Shown piece after piece: positions 1 through 9,629 of a stretch of DNA of 64,000 nt. Source of the DNA: Pseudomonas sp. R5(2019). Lineage in GTDB: Bacteria; Pseudomonadota; Gammaproteobacteria; Pseudomonadales; Pseudomonadaceae. The stretch spans positions 95,014 through 159,013 of the forward strand of contig NZ_JAAAMT010000008.1 in the NCBI RefSeq assembly GCF_009905435.1, written 5' to 3'. How positions within the stretch are numbered: the stretch's first letter is position 1; the number at the start of each line of letters is the position of its first letter. Under the pieces are notes generated by a model. That model made no database searches. It saw only the letters and a program-made list of their open reading frames with translations, and was not told the DNA's origin. The position numbers and the translations under genes were made by a program.

Positions 1-1
1 T

Positions 2-1393
2 ACCTGGCGATCGGGGTTTCAGTGGACGGCATTGGCCGCGGCGTTGGCGCTGGTTCAAGGCTGCGGCAGCTTGCCGGATGAAGGCTTGGCGCGCCAAGCC
101 ATGGCACGCGGCGATTTTCAGACCGCGCGCCAGAACTATGCGGCCCTGGCCGAAGACGGTTATGCCGATGCCCAGGCCGGCATGGGCGACCTGACTGCGT
201 CGGCGGGCGATCCGGCGAGCCTGAAAGCCGCCGAAGTCCTGTACCGGCAGGCCGCACCGGAGTCGCTCAAAGCGCAGTCGCGCCTGGGGCGTTTGATCTT
301 GCGGCAGGGGCCGACGGACCCTGCGCAAGTGCGCGAGGCCCGGCAGCTGTTGGAAGGCGCGCTGGCCAAAAACGAGTTCAGTGCGGTGGTGCCGCTGACG
401 CTGTTGTACCTGAGCTACCCGCAACTGGTGCCTGGCGTGAACCCGCAGCAGCAGGTCGATGCCTGGCGCGCCCAAGGCATTGTCGAGGCCGATCTGGCGC
501 AGATCCTGATCTACCGCAACCAGGGCACCTACCAGGCGCACCTGCGGCGGATCGAAACGATGTGCCAAGCCCGGCTTGCAGTGCTCGATGCCTGCTATGT
601 CGAACTGGCCACGATCTACCGCATGCGCGCCGATTCCAAGGCCCAGGCGCAGCTGTTGGTGCAATTGCGCCAGGGCTGGCGCGAGGGGCGGGTGGCGCCC
701 TTGCGGGTCGAGTCGGTGGCGCGCGTGCTGTCGACACTCACCCTGGAAGGGCCAGCCGATGCCCAGGCCGCCCAGCGCCTGCTCGAGGAACTGGCGCCGG
801 TCTATGCGCCGGCCTGGACCAGCCTGGCACGCCTGATCAACGACTACCCGGCGCAGGGCGATGCGCCGCAATTGCTGACGGCCTTGCAGCGTGGACGCGA
901 CGCGGGCGACTCACGTGCGCAGTTGCTGACGGGCAGACTGTACTACCTTGGTAAGTGGTTGCCCCAGGACCCGCGTCAGGCCGAGGCGCATTTGCTCAAG
1001 GCGGCCGCGGCCGGCGAGCTCGGTGCGCATTACTACCTGGGCCAGTTGTATCGGCGCGGGTTCCTGGGGCAGGTCGAACCGCAAAAGGCCTTGCAGCATT
1101 TGCTGCTGGCGGCCCGCAGCGGCTCGCCCAGCGCCGACCTGGCCTTGGCACGGATGTTTTCCGAGGCCCGCGGGATCAAGGTCAATCGAGTCAATGCGTT
1201 TGTCTTTGCGCAACTGGCGCAACGGCAGGGTGTGCTAGAGGCGGCACCCGTGCTGTTGACCCTGCACTCGGCGCTGACACCGGCAGAAAGGAAAATCGCT
1301 CAGCCCTTGCTTGAGGGTGAAACCCAAGCTCGCCTGACAGGCGCTGCGCTTGCCAGGTTGCAAACTCCGGAAAATGGACAGGACTTACTATGA
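2..1393 (+). CDS. algK: AlgK, alginate export lipoprotein (5' end outside window)
   Basis: Outer-membrane lipoprotein scaffold of the alginate secretion complex; it helps localise AlgE and bridges the periplasmic proteins. The frame is open to the window edge, so the first residues are missing; the leader ends in a lipobox (LVQGC, Cys codon at 62-64). The rest is a chain of Sel1/TPR-type helical repeats, for example the segment with [17 protein letters not shown], which matches my memory of P. aeruginosa AlgK closely. The TTG at 32 lies inside the leader and is not the start. Its stop overlaps the algE start (ATGA), so the two are translationally coupled. Identification is firm from sequence plus operon order. 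Confidence 0.95.
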   Translation, partial: TWRSGFQWTALAAALALVQGCGSLPDEGLARQAMARGDFQTARQNYAALAEDGYADAQAGMGDLTASAGDPASLKAAEVLYRQAAPESLKAQSRLGRLILRQGPTDPAQVREARQLLEGALAKNEFSAVVPLTLLYLSYPQLVPGVNPQQQVDAWRAQGIVEADLAQILIYRNQGTYQAHLRRIETMCQARLAVLDACYVELATIYRMRADSKAQAQLLVQLRQGWREGRVAPLRVESVARVLSTLTLEGPADAQAAQRLLEELAPVYAPAWTSLARLINDYPAQGDAPQLLTALQRGRDAGDSRAQLLTGRLYYLGKWLPQDPRQAEAHLLKAAAAGELGAHYYLGQLYRRGFLGQVEPQKALQHLLLAARSGSPSADLALARMFSEARGIKVNRVNAFVFAQLAQRQGVLEAAPVLLTLHSALTPAERKIAQPLLEGETQARLTGAALARLQTPENGQDLL

Positions 1394-2820
1394 AGCAGAC
1401 ATTGTGGGCAGGTTGTGGTCTAGGGTTGTCGCTGCTTTGCAGTAGCGGTCTGGCGTTGGCAGACGAGGCACCGAAGAACTTCGGTGTGGATGTGAAGCTC
1501 ACCGGTGAATCCCAGGAAGACCGTGATCTGGGCACCGCGCCCGGTGGCACGGTCAATGGCGTCGGTATCGACGTGCGGCCCTGGGCCTTCGGCCTGTGGG
1601 GCAACTGGAGTGCCTACATCATGGGCCAGGGGGTGGCGGCCACCGATACCATCGACACTGATCAGGTCAATAACGGTGTCGACAACGCCGACGCACGCGA
1701 GGCTGACGACAGCTACCTGGCCCTGCGCGAATTCTGGATCGATTACTCGGGGATCACCGCCTACCCCGGCGAGCACCTGCGCCTGGGGCGCCAGCGCTTG
1801 CGCGAGGAGACTGGCCAGTGGATGGACAGCAACATCGAAGCGCTCAACTGGAGCTTCGAGACCACCCTGCTGCGTGCCCACCTTGGCGTCGCTCAGCGCT
1901 TTTCCGACTACCGCACTGACTACAGCGACCTGGCGCCCGAGGACGAAGACCGCACCCACGGCTTCGGGGATATTTCCACCCAATGGCTGCCCAATAACTG
2001 GATAGGGCTTCGCGTGCACCACGTCGAAGACAGCGGCAGCCTGCCAAACCCGGGCGAGCAGGTCGAAGTACTGGACAAAAGCTATACCGGCAACCTGACC
2101 TGGGTTGGCCTTGAAACCAACGGCGATGGCTACAACTACCGCTCCACGATGCCGGTCAACTACTGGATCAATGGCACCTGGCTGACCGGCAACCGCGACA
2201 ACCTCAGCAGCAGGACGGACGTCAATGGCAACCGCATCGCGGTGGGCAGTAACAAAGGCGACGTCAACACCTGGGCCGCCGACCTGGGCCTGCGCTGGAA
2301 CATCAATGACAGCTGGCGCCTGGGTGCGGCCGCGGCCCGTGGCGAAGGCGGTGGTGTCGACAAGGAAGACCAGTTCCAGCAGACCGGCCTGCACAGCAAC
2401 CGCTCCAGCTACACCGGTACCCGGTCGCGGGTGCACCGCTTCGGCGAAGCCTTTCGCGGTGAGCTGAGTAACCTCCAGTCGGCGACGCTGTTTGGCGCCT
2501 GGCAGCTGCGTGATGACTACGACGCCAGTCTCGTCTATCACCGCTTCTGGCGGGTCGATGAGCTGCAGGAGACCGGCGACAACGGAATCATCAACACCGT
2601 CCTGGTCGATGGTGAAAAGGACCTGGGCCAGGAAGTCGATCTGGTCCTGACCAAGTACTTCAAGCAGGGCCTGTTGCCGTCAAGCATGGTCGACTGGGTG
2701 GATGAACCTTCAGCGCTGGTCCGTTTGCGCGTCGGGGTGTTCCTCCCGGGCGACGCCTACGCCGATGACACCGACTCGAGCATGCACCGGGCATTCCTGG
2801 ATTTCGTCTGGAAAATCTAA
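1390..2820 (+). CDS. algE: AlgE, alginate outer-membrane porin
   Basis: Alginate-specific beta-barrel through which the polymer leaves the cell. 476 residues, close to the family norm (~490). It has a Sec signal peptide (about residues 1-24, ending LALADEA), many amphipathic strands rich in aromatic and charged residues, the family stretch [20 protein letters not shown], and a C-terminal strand ending FVWKI as expected for BAM-dependent insertion. It overlaps algK by 4 bases; a REP pair separates it from algG. No defect seen. Confidence 0.95.
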   Translation: MKQTLWAGCGLGLSLLCSSGLALADEAPKNFGVDVKLTGESQEDRDLGTAPGGTVNGVGIDVRPWAFGLWGNWSAYIMGQGVAATDTIDTDQVNNGVDNADAREADDSYLALREFWIDYSGITAYPGEHLRLGRQRLREETGQWMDSNIEALNWSFETTLLRAHLGVAQRFSDYRTDYSDLAPEDEDRTHGFGDISTQWLPNNWIGLRVHHVEDSGSLPNPGEQVEVLDKSYTGNLTWVGLETNGDGYNYRSTMPVNYWINGTWLTGNRDNLSSRTDVNGNRIAVGSNKGDVNTWAADLGLRWNINDSWRLGAAAARGEGGGVDKEDQFQQTGLHSNRSSYTGTRSRVHRFGEAFRGELSNLQSATLFGAWQLRDDYDASLVYHRFWRVDELQETGDNGIINTVLVDGEKDLGQEVDLVLTKYFKQGLLPSSMVDWVDEPSALVRLRVGVFLPGDAYADDTDSSMHRAFLDFVWKI

Positions 2821-2839
2821 CCACAGGCTTGCCCACCCG

Positions 2840-2943
2840 GTAGGAGCCGGGCTTGCCCGCGAAAGAAGGCGCCGCTTTCTTCCTGACCCACCGCGGCGTC
2901 TGAAATCGCGGGCGAGCCGGAACGCCGGACCGCCGGCTCCTAC
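2840..2943. repeat. REP inverted pair between algE and algG
   Basis: Starts GTAGGAGCCGGGCTTGCC and ends with the complementary CCGGCTCCTAC, with internal GCGGGC/GCCCGC stretches. This is the usual Pseudomonas REP pair. It lies inside the alginate operon, so it may modulate mRNA stability or distal expression rather than end transcription. Confidence 0.8.
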
Positions 2944-3014
2944 AGGGGGCGGGGTGTCGTTCAGGGTGTGGCCTTTGTACCGATAAGTTGCGTTCAATTT
3001 GATGAGTGAGGCTT

Positions 3015-4532
3015 ATGGACAGTGTCGTCAAGATAGGGCTGTTGCTCGCCACGCTACTCTGGGGGCAGGCCCAAGCGGTCAGTGCGGCGCAAGGCGTTTC
3101 ACTGCCGCGCTATACCATCAGCGAGGCGCCTGGCAAATCCTTGCTGATCAAAGAACCCAAGATGCCCGACCTGTCGGGCTACACGGCCGAGGCCGCGATG
3201 GCGAAGATCGTCTATAAGCCTGCGGGGCGTGCCTTGATCCAGCCGATGCTCAAGGAGCAGATGCTCGATGAGTTCATCGGCGGCAAGGAGCGCATCAAGG
3301 AATGGGTGGTGCGCCAGAAACGGATGCCGGTGGCGATCTTTATCGACCGTGGCTACATGAACCTTTCGCAACTGGCGCGCAGCCTGCCGCCGACGGCGTT
3401 GCGCGAAACGGCGCCGGGGGTGTTCCTGGCCCGCTTGCCGATCGTGATACGCCCCGGCGCGACCCTGCACGTCGACAAGTCGGTCAAGGAGTTGCGCCTG
3501 TCCCAGGAAGGCGGCTCGTTTCTGGTCAATGACGGCAAGCTGTTTATCACCGACACCAAGGTCAGCGCCTGGAGCGAGAAGAACAACAGCCCGGCCTGGT
3601 ACAAGAAGGAGGGCGTTTTCCGGCCCTTCCTGGTGTCCTGGGGTGGCACCCAGACCTACATCGTCAACAGCACCATCACCAGCTTCGGCTACACCGCGAG
3701 CAAGAGCTATGGGGTGAGTATTTCCCAGTACAGCCCCAGCATGGCACCGAAGATGAAGCGCAAGCGGCCGACCGGCTGGCTGATCAATTCCGAATTCGTC
3801 GACAACTGGTACGGCTTCTATTGCTACGAGGCCGACGACGTGGTGATCCTCGGCAACAGGTACCGCGACAACATCGTCTACGGCATTGACCCTCACGACC
3901 GCTCTCGGCGTTTGATCATTGCCCACAACGACGCCTTCGGCACCCGCAAGAAGCACGGCATCATCGTTTCACGGGAGGTCAACGACAGCTGGATCATCCA
4001 CAACCGTGCCTACGAAAATGGCCTGTCAGGCATCGTGCTGGACCGCTCCAGTGTCAACAACCTGGTGGCCTACAACGAGGCCTACAAAAACCGCTCCGAC
4101 GGCATCACCCTCTATGAAAGCGGCAACAACCTGCTCTGGCGCAACCGCGCGGTCAACAACGACCGGCATGGCATTCGCGTGCGTAACAGCACCCGCGTGA
4201 AGCTTTATGAAAACGAGCTGATGGCCAATGTCCTGACCGGCATCTACGGCCATATCAAAGACCTGCGCGGCACCGACCGTAACCTCCATGAAGACCCCTT
4301 CGAAGCCAAGCTGTCACTGACCGTGGTCGGCGGCAAATTGATCGGCAACGGTTCAAGCCCTATCACCGTGTTTTCGCCGTCGCGCCTGGAACTCTATGAC
4401 CTGACCTTTCTGGCGCCACAGAAACAGGACGGTCTTTCATTCTCTGGTTTGCTGGGGGAGGTGCAGGGCGACTTGATACGTATCCTTCTGAACCGCCATG
4501 AAGCGGCGCTGATTGTGCCGATGAAATTATGA
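3015..4532 (+). CDS. algG: AlgG, mannuronan C5-epimerase
   Basis: Periplasmic enzyme that converts D-mannuronate to L-guluronate in the polymer and is part of the export scaffold. About 505 residues: signal peptide (to about AVSAAQG), then a right-handed parallel beta-helix of short Asn-rich repeats, and the catalytic DPHD motif (in YGIDPHDRSRR). The ATG at 3015 is preferred because TGAGG sits just upstream; GTG at 3006 is an alternative in the same frame. The stop overlaps the algX start (ATGA). Confidence 0.94.
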   Translation: MDSVVKIGLLLATLLWGQAQAVSAAQGVSLPRYTISEAPGKSLLIKEPKMPDLSGYTAEAAMAKIVYKPAGRALIQPMLKEQMLDEFIGGKERIKEWVVRQKRMPVAIFIDRGYMNLSQLARSLPPTALRETAPGVFLARLPIVIRPGATLHVDKSVKELRLSQEGGSFLVNDGKLFITDTKVSAWSEKNNSPAWYKKEGVFRPFLVSWGGTQTYIVNSTITSFGYTASKSYGVSISQYSPSMAPKMKRKRPTGWLINSEFVDNWYGFYCYEADDVVILGNRYRDNIVYGIDPHDRSRRLIIAHNDAFGTRKKHGIIVSREVNDSWIIHNRAYENGLSGIVLDRSSVNNLVAYNEAYKNRSDGITLYESGNNLLWRNRAVNNDRHGIRVRNSTRVKLYENELMANVLTGIYGHIKDLRGTDRNLHEDPFEAKLSLTVVGGKLIGNGSSPITVFSPSRLELYDLTFLAPQKQDGLSFSGLLGEVQGDLIRILLNRHEAALIVPMKL

Positions 4533-5944
4533 GGAGCCTGCCGATGAACACTCTTCAGGGATTTGCCGCGTTGTGCCTGTTGTCCGCGCCCGCATGGGCC
4601 CCGGCGGCGCAGCCTGAATACAGCGTCGAAGCCTGTTGCCAGCTGTGTCCGCAAGCGGCGCAGGCGACACTTTACGAGCCGCTGGGGCTCAAGAACTTTG
4701 CGACGCTGGTGCAAACCAAAGACCAATGGCTGTTTCGTACCCAAAGCGATTTGCGCACCGATTTCGGCCTTGATGAGATCGGCTACAAGGCCCTCAAGCG
4801 ACTGCGCGACGGGCTGGCCCAGCGCGGCGTCGAGCTGGTGCTGGTGTTGCCCCCCAGTCGCGGCCTGCTGCACGCTGACCGCCTGACGCCGGCGGCGCTG
4901 GCCACCTTCGACCAGGCCACGGCGCGGGACAACTACCTGCAAACCCTGGCGCGGGTACGTGACTTGCGGGTTGTGGTTCCCGACTTTGGCACGCTGCTGC
5001 AAGCCCCCTCGCCAGCCGACCAGCCGTTCTACTTCAAGGGCGATCATAACTGGACGCCCTACGGCGCCGAACGCAGCGCGCGCCTGGTGGCGCAGGCGCT
5101 CAAGGGCAGTAATGCGCTCAAGGCGTTGCCGCAGCAGGCCTTCGTCAGCCGGCCGGTGGGGCTGCTCGGGCGCTCGGGCAACTTGCACAAAGCCGCTGCA
5201 CAGATCTGCGGCAATGGCTATGCAGCGCAATTCGTGACCCGTTACCAGACCCTGGCCGAGGGGAGCGCCAAACCGGCCCCGCGAGTTGCATTGATCGGCA
5301 CCAGCGCCAGCGGTGATGCCTTCAACTTTGCCGGCTTCCTGGAGCAGTACCTGCAAACACCGGTCACTAACCTGAGCGTGGCCGGCGGCGGTTACGACGA
5401 TTCGCTGATTGCTTACCTGCTCAGCGATACCTTCCAGGCCCGCCCACCGGCAGTGCTGGTGTGGGAAACCGACAACCTCGACAGCCTGCGCAAGGCCAGT
5501 TTCTACCGGCAGGCGATGGCCGCGCTGAGCGATGGTTGCGATGGCCAGGCGCCGCTGCTCAGAGGCCAGGTGACGCTTCAAGGCGGGCGTCGCCAGGTGT
5601 TGTTCAACGGCAGTGGCGGCGCGGTGCATCCGATCAAGGGCGATCGCTATCAGGTCGATCTGCAGTTTGCCGACCCCACGGTGCACCTGATGAGCGCCAC
5701 ACTGACGTTCATGAACGGGCGCCAGGAAAACATCAGCCTCAGTCGCCCGCCGACAGTCGATACCCGCGGTCGCTTCGCGTTCGAACTGCGTGCCGATGCG
5801 GACTGGGATGAGCTCACGTTTCTTTCCATGGATGTGCAACCGCCACCCGGGACTGCCTCCACGGGACTCTCGGCCCGCTTGTGTGCCAAGCCGGCCACCC
5901 CGCAAGCGCCATCCCTGCGCACGGCGCAGGCGGAGGGTCACTGA
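4529..5944 (+). CDS. algX: AlgX, alginate O-acetyltransferase-like SGNH protein with an apparent active-site change
   Basis: In P. aeruginosa AlgX is the terminal periplasmic alginate O-acetyltransferase (SGNH fold plus C-terminal carbohydrate-binding module; Asp174-His176-Ser269) and is also needed for export. Here the fold is intact, with a signal peptide (to about APAAQ) and the Ser motif in LIGTSASG. The Asp-x-His motif reads GDHNWTPYGA, codons GAT CAT AAC at 5042-5050, so the second His (GDHHW in P. aeruginosa, from memory) is Asn. The acetylation partners algIJF are also missing from this operon, so the protein may serve only structure and export. A second ATG at 4544 is a possible start. 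The stop overlaps algL by 1 base. Confidence 0.93.
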   Translation: MRSLPMNTLQGFAALCLLSAPAWAPAAQPEYSVEACCQLCPQAAQATLYEPLGLKNFATLVQTKDQWLFRTQSDLRTDFGLDEIGYKALKRLRDGLAQRGVELVLVLPPSRGLLHADRLTPAALATFDQATARDNYLQTLARVRDLRVVVPDFGTLLQAPSPADQPFYFKGDHNWTPYGAERSARLVAQALKGSNALKALPQQAFVSRPVGLLGRSGNLHKAAAQICGNGYAAQFVTRYQTLAEGSAKPAPRVALIGTSASGDAFNFAGFLEQYLQTPVTNLSVAGGGYDDSLIAYLLSDTFQARPPAVLVWETDNLDSLRKASFYRQAMAALSDGCDGQAPLLRGQVTLQGGRRQVLFNGSGGAVHPIKGDRYQVDLQFADPTVHLMSATLTFMNGRQENISLSRPPTVDTRGRFAFELRADADWDELTFLSMDVQPPPGTASTGLSARLCAKPATPQAPSLRTAQAEGH

Positions 5945-7023
5945 TGCGACATTCACACTGGGCGGCCTTCGGCGCGGCCTTTCTCCTGACGGCACCGGCC
6001 GTGGCGCAGTTGCGCCCGCCCGAGGGCTATTACGCCGAGGCGACGGTCAAGCAAGGCGACGCAGAGCGCTGTCCGGAAACCCCCAAACCCTATACCGGCG
6101 ATCTGTTGATCCCCAGCAAATACGAGGGCTCGGGCAAGGCCCGCGATAAATTCAACGCCGACTCCTACAAGCGCTACAAGCAGCTGTCGGCCGACATCAA
6201 TGAGCTTGAGAAGGGCGTCAACAAACAGGTGGCCGCTTATTTGCGCCTCGGTCGCCCGGGCTATGTGGATTGCACCCTGACCTGGCTGGACAGCTGGGCC
6301 AAGGCCCAGGCACTGCTGAGCACCACCTACACCCATACCGGCAAATCGATGCGCAAATGGGCGCTGGGCAGCGTGTCGTCGGCTTACCTGCGGCTCAAGT
6401 ATTCGCGTTCCCGGCCACTGCAAGGCCGCGAGGCGCAGACCCGGCCAATCGAGGCCTGGCTCGGCCAGGTCGCCGATCAGGTGGTGGTCGACTGGCGCGA
6501 TCAACCGCGGGACCGCCTCAACAATCACCAGTACTGGGCCGCCTGGGCCGTGATGGCCGCCTCGGTGGTGGTCGATCGCCGCGACTTGTTCGACTGGTCG
6601 GTGGCGCAGTTCCGCTTTGGTGCTTCCCAGGTCAATGCCGACGGCTATCTGCCCAACGAACTGGGGCGCGATACCCGGGCACTGGCCTATCACAACTACG
6701 CCATGGGGCCTTTGATGATGATCGCGGCGTTTGCCCAGGCCAACGGCGTCGACCTGCGTGAAGAAAACCAGGGCGCCATGCGCCGACTGGCGGGGCGAAT
6801 AGAGGAGGGTATCAAGGACCCGGGCACCTTCGAGCGCAAGACCGGCTACAAGCAAAAAATGGAAGACCTCGACGAGGACGGCAAATTTGCCTGGCTCGAA
6901 CCCTACTGCGCGCTCTACAACTGCTCGGCGCAAACCAACCGCTGGCGCCAATCGGCCGAGCCGATGAAGACCTACCGCCTGGGCGGTGACATTACACAGC
7001 TGTTCGCTGGCCCCAAGGATTGA
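5944..7023 (+). CDS. algL: AlgL, periplasmic alginate lyase (PL5)
   Basis: Cleaves alginate by beta-elimination, clearing polymer that strays into the periplasm. 359 residues, the usual size. Signal peptide ends around PAVAQ. The family motifs NNHQYWAAWAVMAA (catalytic Asn/His) and LAYHNYA (catalytic Tyr region) are present. The ATG at 5944 overlaps the algX stop, and the coupling fixes the start. PL5 lyases prefer non-acetylated mannuronate, which fits the apparent lack of acetylation genes. It is followed directly by algA. Confidence 0.94.
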   Translation: MRHSHWAAFGAAFLLTAPAVAQLRPPEGYYAEATVKQGDAERCPETPKPYTGDLLIPSKYEGSGKARDKFNADSYKRYKQLSADINELEKGVNKQVAAYLRLGRPGYVDCTLTWLDSWAKAQALLSTTYTHTGKSMRKWALGSVSSAYLRLKYSRSRPLQGREAQTRPIEAWLGQVADQVVVDWRDQPRDRLNNHQYWAAWAVMAASVVVDRRDLFDWSVAQFRFGASQVNADGYLPNELGRDTRALAYHNYAMGPLMMIAAFAQANGVDLREENQGAMRRLAGRIEEGIKDPGTFERKTGYKQKMEDLDEDGKFAWLEPYCALYNCSAQTNRWRQSAEPMKTYRLGGDITQLFAGPKD

Positions 7024-7127
7024 CCCCATGCGATTTCAACAGGGTAGTGTTGGAAAAAGAGAAGGGCAGTCCTTCGCACTGCGAAGAGCCTTCATATCGT
7101 TCGATAACGGTGTGAGAGGAAGGCGCG
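7024..7127 (+). other. algL-algA junction where algI-algJ-algF normally lie
   Basis: Only 104 bases, with no recognisable piece of algI, algJ or algF. It holds a small perfect inverted repeat (CTTCGCA-C-TGCGAAG, 7072-7086) and a purine-rich Shine-Dalgarno area (GAGAGGAAGG) in front of algA. It looks like a clean deletion scar or an ancestrally shorter operon. Confidence 0.75.
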
Positions 7128-8549
7128 ATGATTCCAGTGATTTTGTCCGGCGGCAGTGGCTCACGGTTGTGGCCGTTGTCGCGCAAGCTGTTTCCCAAAC
7201 AGTTCCTGAGCCTGGCGGGTGAGGGCTCGCTGTTTCAGCAAACCCTGAAACGCCTGGCGTTCGACGGCATCGGCAAGCCGATTGTGGTGTGTAACCAGGA
7301 GCACCGTTTTATCGTCGCCGAGCAACTGGCGGCCATTGGCTGTACACCCCAGGCGACACTGCTCGAACCCTTTGGTCGCAATACCGCGCCGGCGGTGGCG
7401 CTGGCCGCCCTGAAACTGATTGCCGAGGGTCGTGACGAGCTGCTGCTGGTGTTGCCGGCCGACCACGTGATCAGCGACGTCGAGGCCTTGCGCGAATCCA
7501 TGGCACTGGCGCAAGAGCAGGCACTGCGTGGCGACATGGTGCTGTTCGGCATTCCTGCTGTGCGTGCGGAAACCGGCTTTGGCTACATCAAGGCCGCCCA
7601 GGGCGATGGCACGGCCCGCTTGTTCAAGGTCGAGCAGTTTATCGAGAAACCTGACCTGGCCACCGCCAGCGATTTTGTCCAGTCTGGCGACTACTTCTGG
7701 AACAGCGGGATGTTCCTGTTCCGCGCCAGCCGTTATCTGGAGGAACTGCGCAACCACGAACCGGACATGTACGACAATTGCGTGCTCGCCCTGGAGCGCA
7801 GCCGCGGCATCGACGGCGTGGTCAACATTGATCGGGCCACCTTCGAGTGCTGCCCGGACAAGTCCATCGACTACGCCGTGATGGAGCGCACCCAGCGCGC
7901 CTGGGTGGTGCCGCTCAGTGCCGGCTGGAGCGATGTGGGATGCTGGTCAGCGCTGTGGGATGTGCATGACAAGGATATCGACGGCAATGTCCTCAAGGGC
8001 GACGTGGTCAGCCACAACAGCCGTAACTGCTTCGTGCATGGCAGCAGCAAGCTGGTCACCCTGTTGGGAATGGACGATGTGGTGGTGGTCGAGACCAAGG
8101 ATGCAATCATGGTGGCGCACCGTGATGCCGTCCAGGACGTGAAAAAGCTGGTCAATGTGCTCGATGCCCAGGGCCGCTCGGAAACCCAGAGCCACTGCGC
8201 GGTGTATCGCCCCTGGGGCGGCTATGACTCGGTGGACGTCGGCAGCCGCCATCAGGTCAAGCACATCACCGTAAAACCCGGTGCGCAGCTCTCGCTGCAA
8301 ATGCATCACCACCGCGCCGAGCACTGGATCGTGGTCTCGGGCACCGCCCAGGTGACCTGCAACGAGAAGGTCTTTCTGCTCACCGAAAACCAGTCCACCT
8401 ACATCCCGATCGCTTCGGTGCATCGCCTGGCCAACCCCGGCAAGATCCCGCTGGAGATCATCGAGGTGCAGTCGGGCAGTTACCTGGGCGAAGACGACAT
8501 CGAGCGTCTGGAAGATGTGTATGGCCGCAGCCAGCCGGTGAAGAGCTGA
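7128..8549 (+). CDS. algA: AlgA, mannose-6-P isomerase / mannose-1-P guanylyltransferase
   Basis: Bifunctional cytoplasmic enzyme that makes mannose-6-phosphate and GDP-mannose, the precursor of GDP-mannuronate. 473 residues: N-terminal nucleotidyltransferase with GGSGSRLWPLSRKLFPKQ (residues 7-24) and the FIEKP motif near 170; C-terminal cupin phosphomannose isomerase with LSLQMHHHRAEHWIVVSGT. Last gene of the operon, intact. Other AlgA/PslB/WbpW-type paralogues share these motifs, but the operon position settles the name. Confidence 0.95.
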   Translation: MIPVILSGGSGSRLWPLSRKLFPKQFLSLAGEGSLFQQTLKRLAFDGIGKPIVVCNQEHRFIVAEQLAAIGCTPQATLLEPFGRNTAPAVALAALKLIAEGRDELLLVLPADHVISDVEALRESMALAQEQALRGDMVLFGIPAVRAETGFGYIKAAQGDGTARLFKVEQFIEKPDLATASDFVQSGDYFWNSGMFLFRASRYLEELRNHEPDMYDNCVLALERSRGIDGVVNIDRATFECCPDKSIDYAVMERTQRAWVVPLSAGWSDVGCWSALWDVHDKDIDGNVLKGDVVSHNSRNCFVHGSSKLVTLLGMDDVVVVETKDAIMVAHRDAVQDVKKLVNVLDAQGRSETQSHCAVYRPWGGYDSVDVGSRHQVKHITVKPGAQLSLQMHHHRAEHWIVVSGTAQVTCNEKVFLLTENQSTYIPIASVHRLANPGKIPLEIIEVQSGSYLGEDDIERLEDVYGRSQPVKS

Positions 8550-8578
8550 GTCGCTTATTGATGACATTGGAGGTTCAA

Positions 8579-8878
8579 ATGAGGCAGCGAGGTGAACGTT
8601 ACTGGAAATGGGCCGATCCGGTCCTGCCCTGTCACACCCATGATGAAACGCTCGATGACGGGACCAATTTCAACGTGCAAGTCCGACTCTCCAGAGTGGG
8701 GGGGACCCAGCTGTTCATCGGCGTTTATGCGTCGTGTGGCATGGCCCTTGTCGAGGAAGCCTATGACTCCAGGCCCCACGAGTCGGTGACCCGGGCCCTG
8801 GCATGGGGAGTCGGCCGCGCCCGGGGGATGGCGACCGAGCAGAGGCAGGAACAGCCAGACCTCGCCAGACAGGCATAG
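8579..8878 (+). CDS. Small hypothetical protein, paralogue of the gene at 46674
   Basis: 99 residues, family not recognised. The ATG at 8579 is chosen because GGAGG lies 6 bases upstream and because the paralogue at 46674 has the same leader and exactly the same length. Shared core: ETLDDGT, VQVRLSR, GGTQLFIGVYASCGMAL, DSRP, RALxWGVGRAR; the C-terminal 15 residues differ. No signal peptide or membrane segment; the composition suggests a small soluble alpha/beta protein. Function unknown. Confidence 0.8.
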   Translation: MRQRGERYWKWADPVLPCHTHDETLDDGTNFNVQVRLSRVGGTQLFIGVYASCGMALVEEAYDSRPHESVTRALAWGVGRARGMATEQRQEQPDLARQA

Positions 8879-8888
8879 ATCGCTTTTT

Positions 8889-8975
8889 GTAGGAGCCAAG
8901 CTTGCTTGCGATGCAGGCGACGCGGTGTATCTGGCTCACCGTGTTGAGGCCATCGCAGGCAAGCCTTGCTCCTAC
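8889..8975. repeat. REP inverted pair
   Basis: GTAGGAGCCAAGCTTGCTTG at the left and GCAAGCCTTGCTCCTAC at the right form a long imperfect hairpin between convergent genes. It may also stop transcription from both sides. Confidence 0.8.
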
Positions 8976-8984
8976 AGAAGGTGG

Positions 8985-9296
8985 CTACATTCGTGTACCG
9001 GGATCCCCGCGCTTCATGCCGCCCAACACCGCTTCCACCACCCCCTTGGCCATTTCCATGGAATGCAGGCTGTTCAACGCCAGGCCCTTGAAGGGGCCGG
9101 GGGCTTGTTCAATCACTTTATTGAGGCTGTCGATACCGTTTTGCAGGTACAGAACGGTGTGGATCAGCGCGTCTTCTGCGTGGATGCCGGGTTGGACGGC
9201 GAGCAGCGGCAGGTGGCCGGCGTTGCAGTTGTCGATAGGGGTTTTGATGGTTTTGGCGAGGACTTTTCTGGGAGGATCTGGAACAATTTTTTTCAT
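8985..9296 (-). CDS. DUF6124/DUF3077-type small protein
   Basis: About 103 residues from the start MKKIVPDPP, a hallmark opening of a Pseudomonas-restricted family annotated DUF3077/DUF6124 (recalled, not searched). The helical C-terminal half (HTVLYLQNGIDSLNKVIE, then MEMAKGVVEAVL) fits the family. In-frame residues upstream of this Met are read from the conserved leader and are unlikely to be translated. Function unknown; such genes occur in several copies per genome and often sit near mobile or variable loci. Confidence 0.7.
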   Translation of the reverse strand: MKKIVPDPPRKVLAKTIKTPIDNCNAGHLPLLAVQPGIHAEDALIHTVLYLQNGIDSLNKVIEQAPGPFKGLALNSLHSMEMAKGVVEAVLGGMKRGDPGTRM

Positions 9297-9480
9297 GGCA
9301 AGCTCAAGGTCTGGGCCGCAATCCACTCGTTACCACACGGTGGGTGACAGCTGTACGCAGGGTGGTAAACCGGCAGAGCTCAAACCGGCAGAGCCGAAGC
9401 TCTCCCGCGTACAGCCGCCATAAAGACAGCCCAAGCCATACCGGGTTACCACACCCGATCGCTGACCATTCAGCGACCGC
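9297..9480 (-). promoter_or_regulatory. Long conserved-looking leader of the DUF6124 gene
   Basis: On the coding strand it contains a doubled GCTCTGCCGGTTT unit (9366-9394 region), a CAGCTGT-centred inverted stretch (TACAGCTGT near 9350) and the near-repeats GGTTACCACA and GTGTGGTAACG (which pair with each other). From memory, similar leaders precede other DUF3077 genes. Role unproven: an RNA leader, a protein-binding array or a repeat element. Confidence 0.45.
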
Positions 9481-9629
9481 AAAAGCCTAGGGGCATGGCT
9501 TCCCATGGACAAGTTCATGGCTGGCGACACGGCGCGTAGGGTATTTCCTGAGCCTTGAGCGAAGCTACAGAACATTGCTCCAAGGCGCGTAAGACATTTC
9601 ATCAGCGCGCACGGAGCGCTTTTGATTTT

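Noticed and set aside
4394..5995. 533-residue open frame on the minus strand across algX
   Set aside because: Antisense shadow of algX in GC-rich DNA; no family motifs and no ribosome binding site.
7072..7086. Inverted repeat between algL and algA as a terminator
   Set aside because: No U-run follows, and a terminator here would silence algA, the last gene of a known operon.
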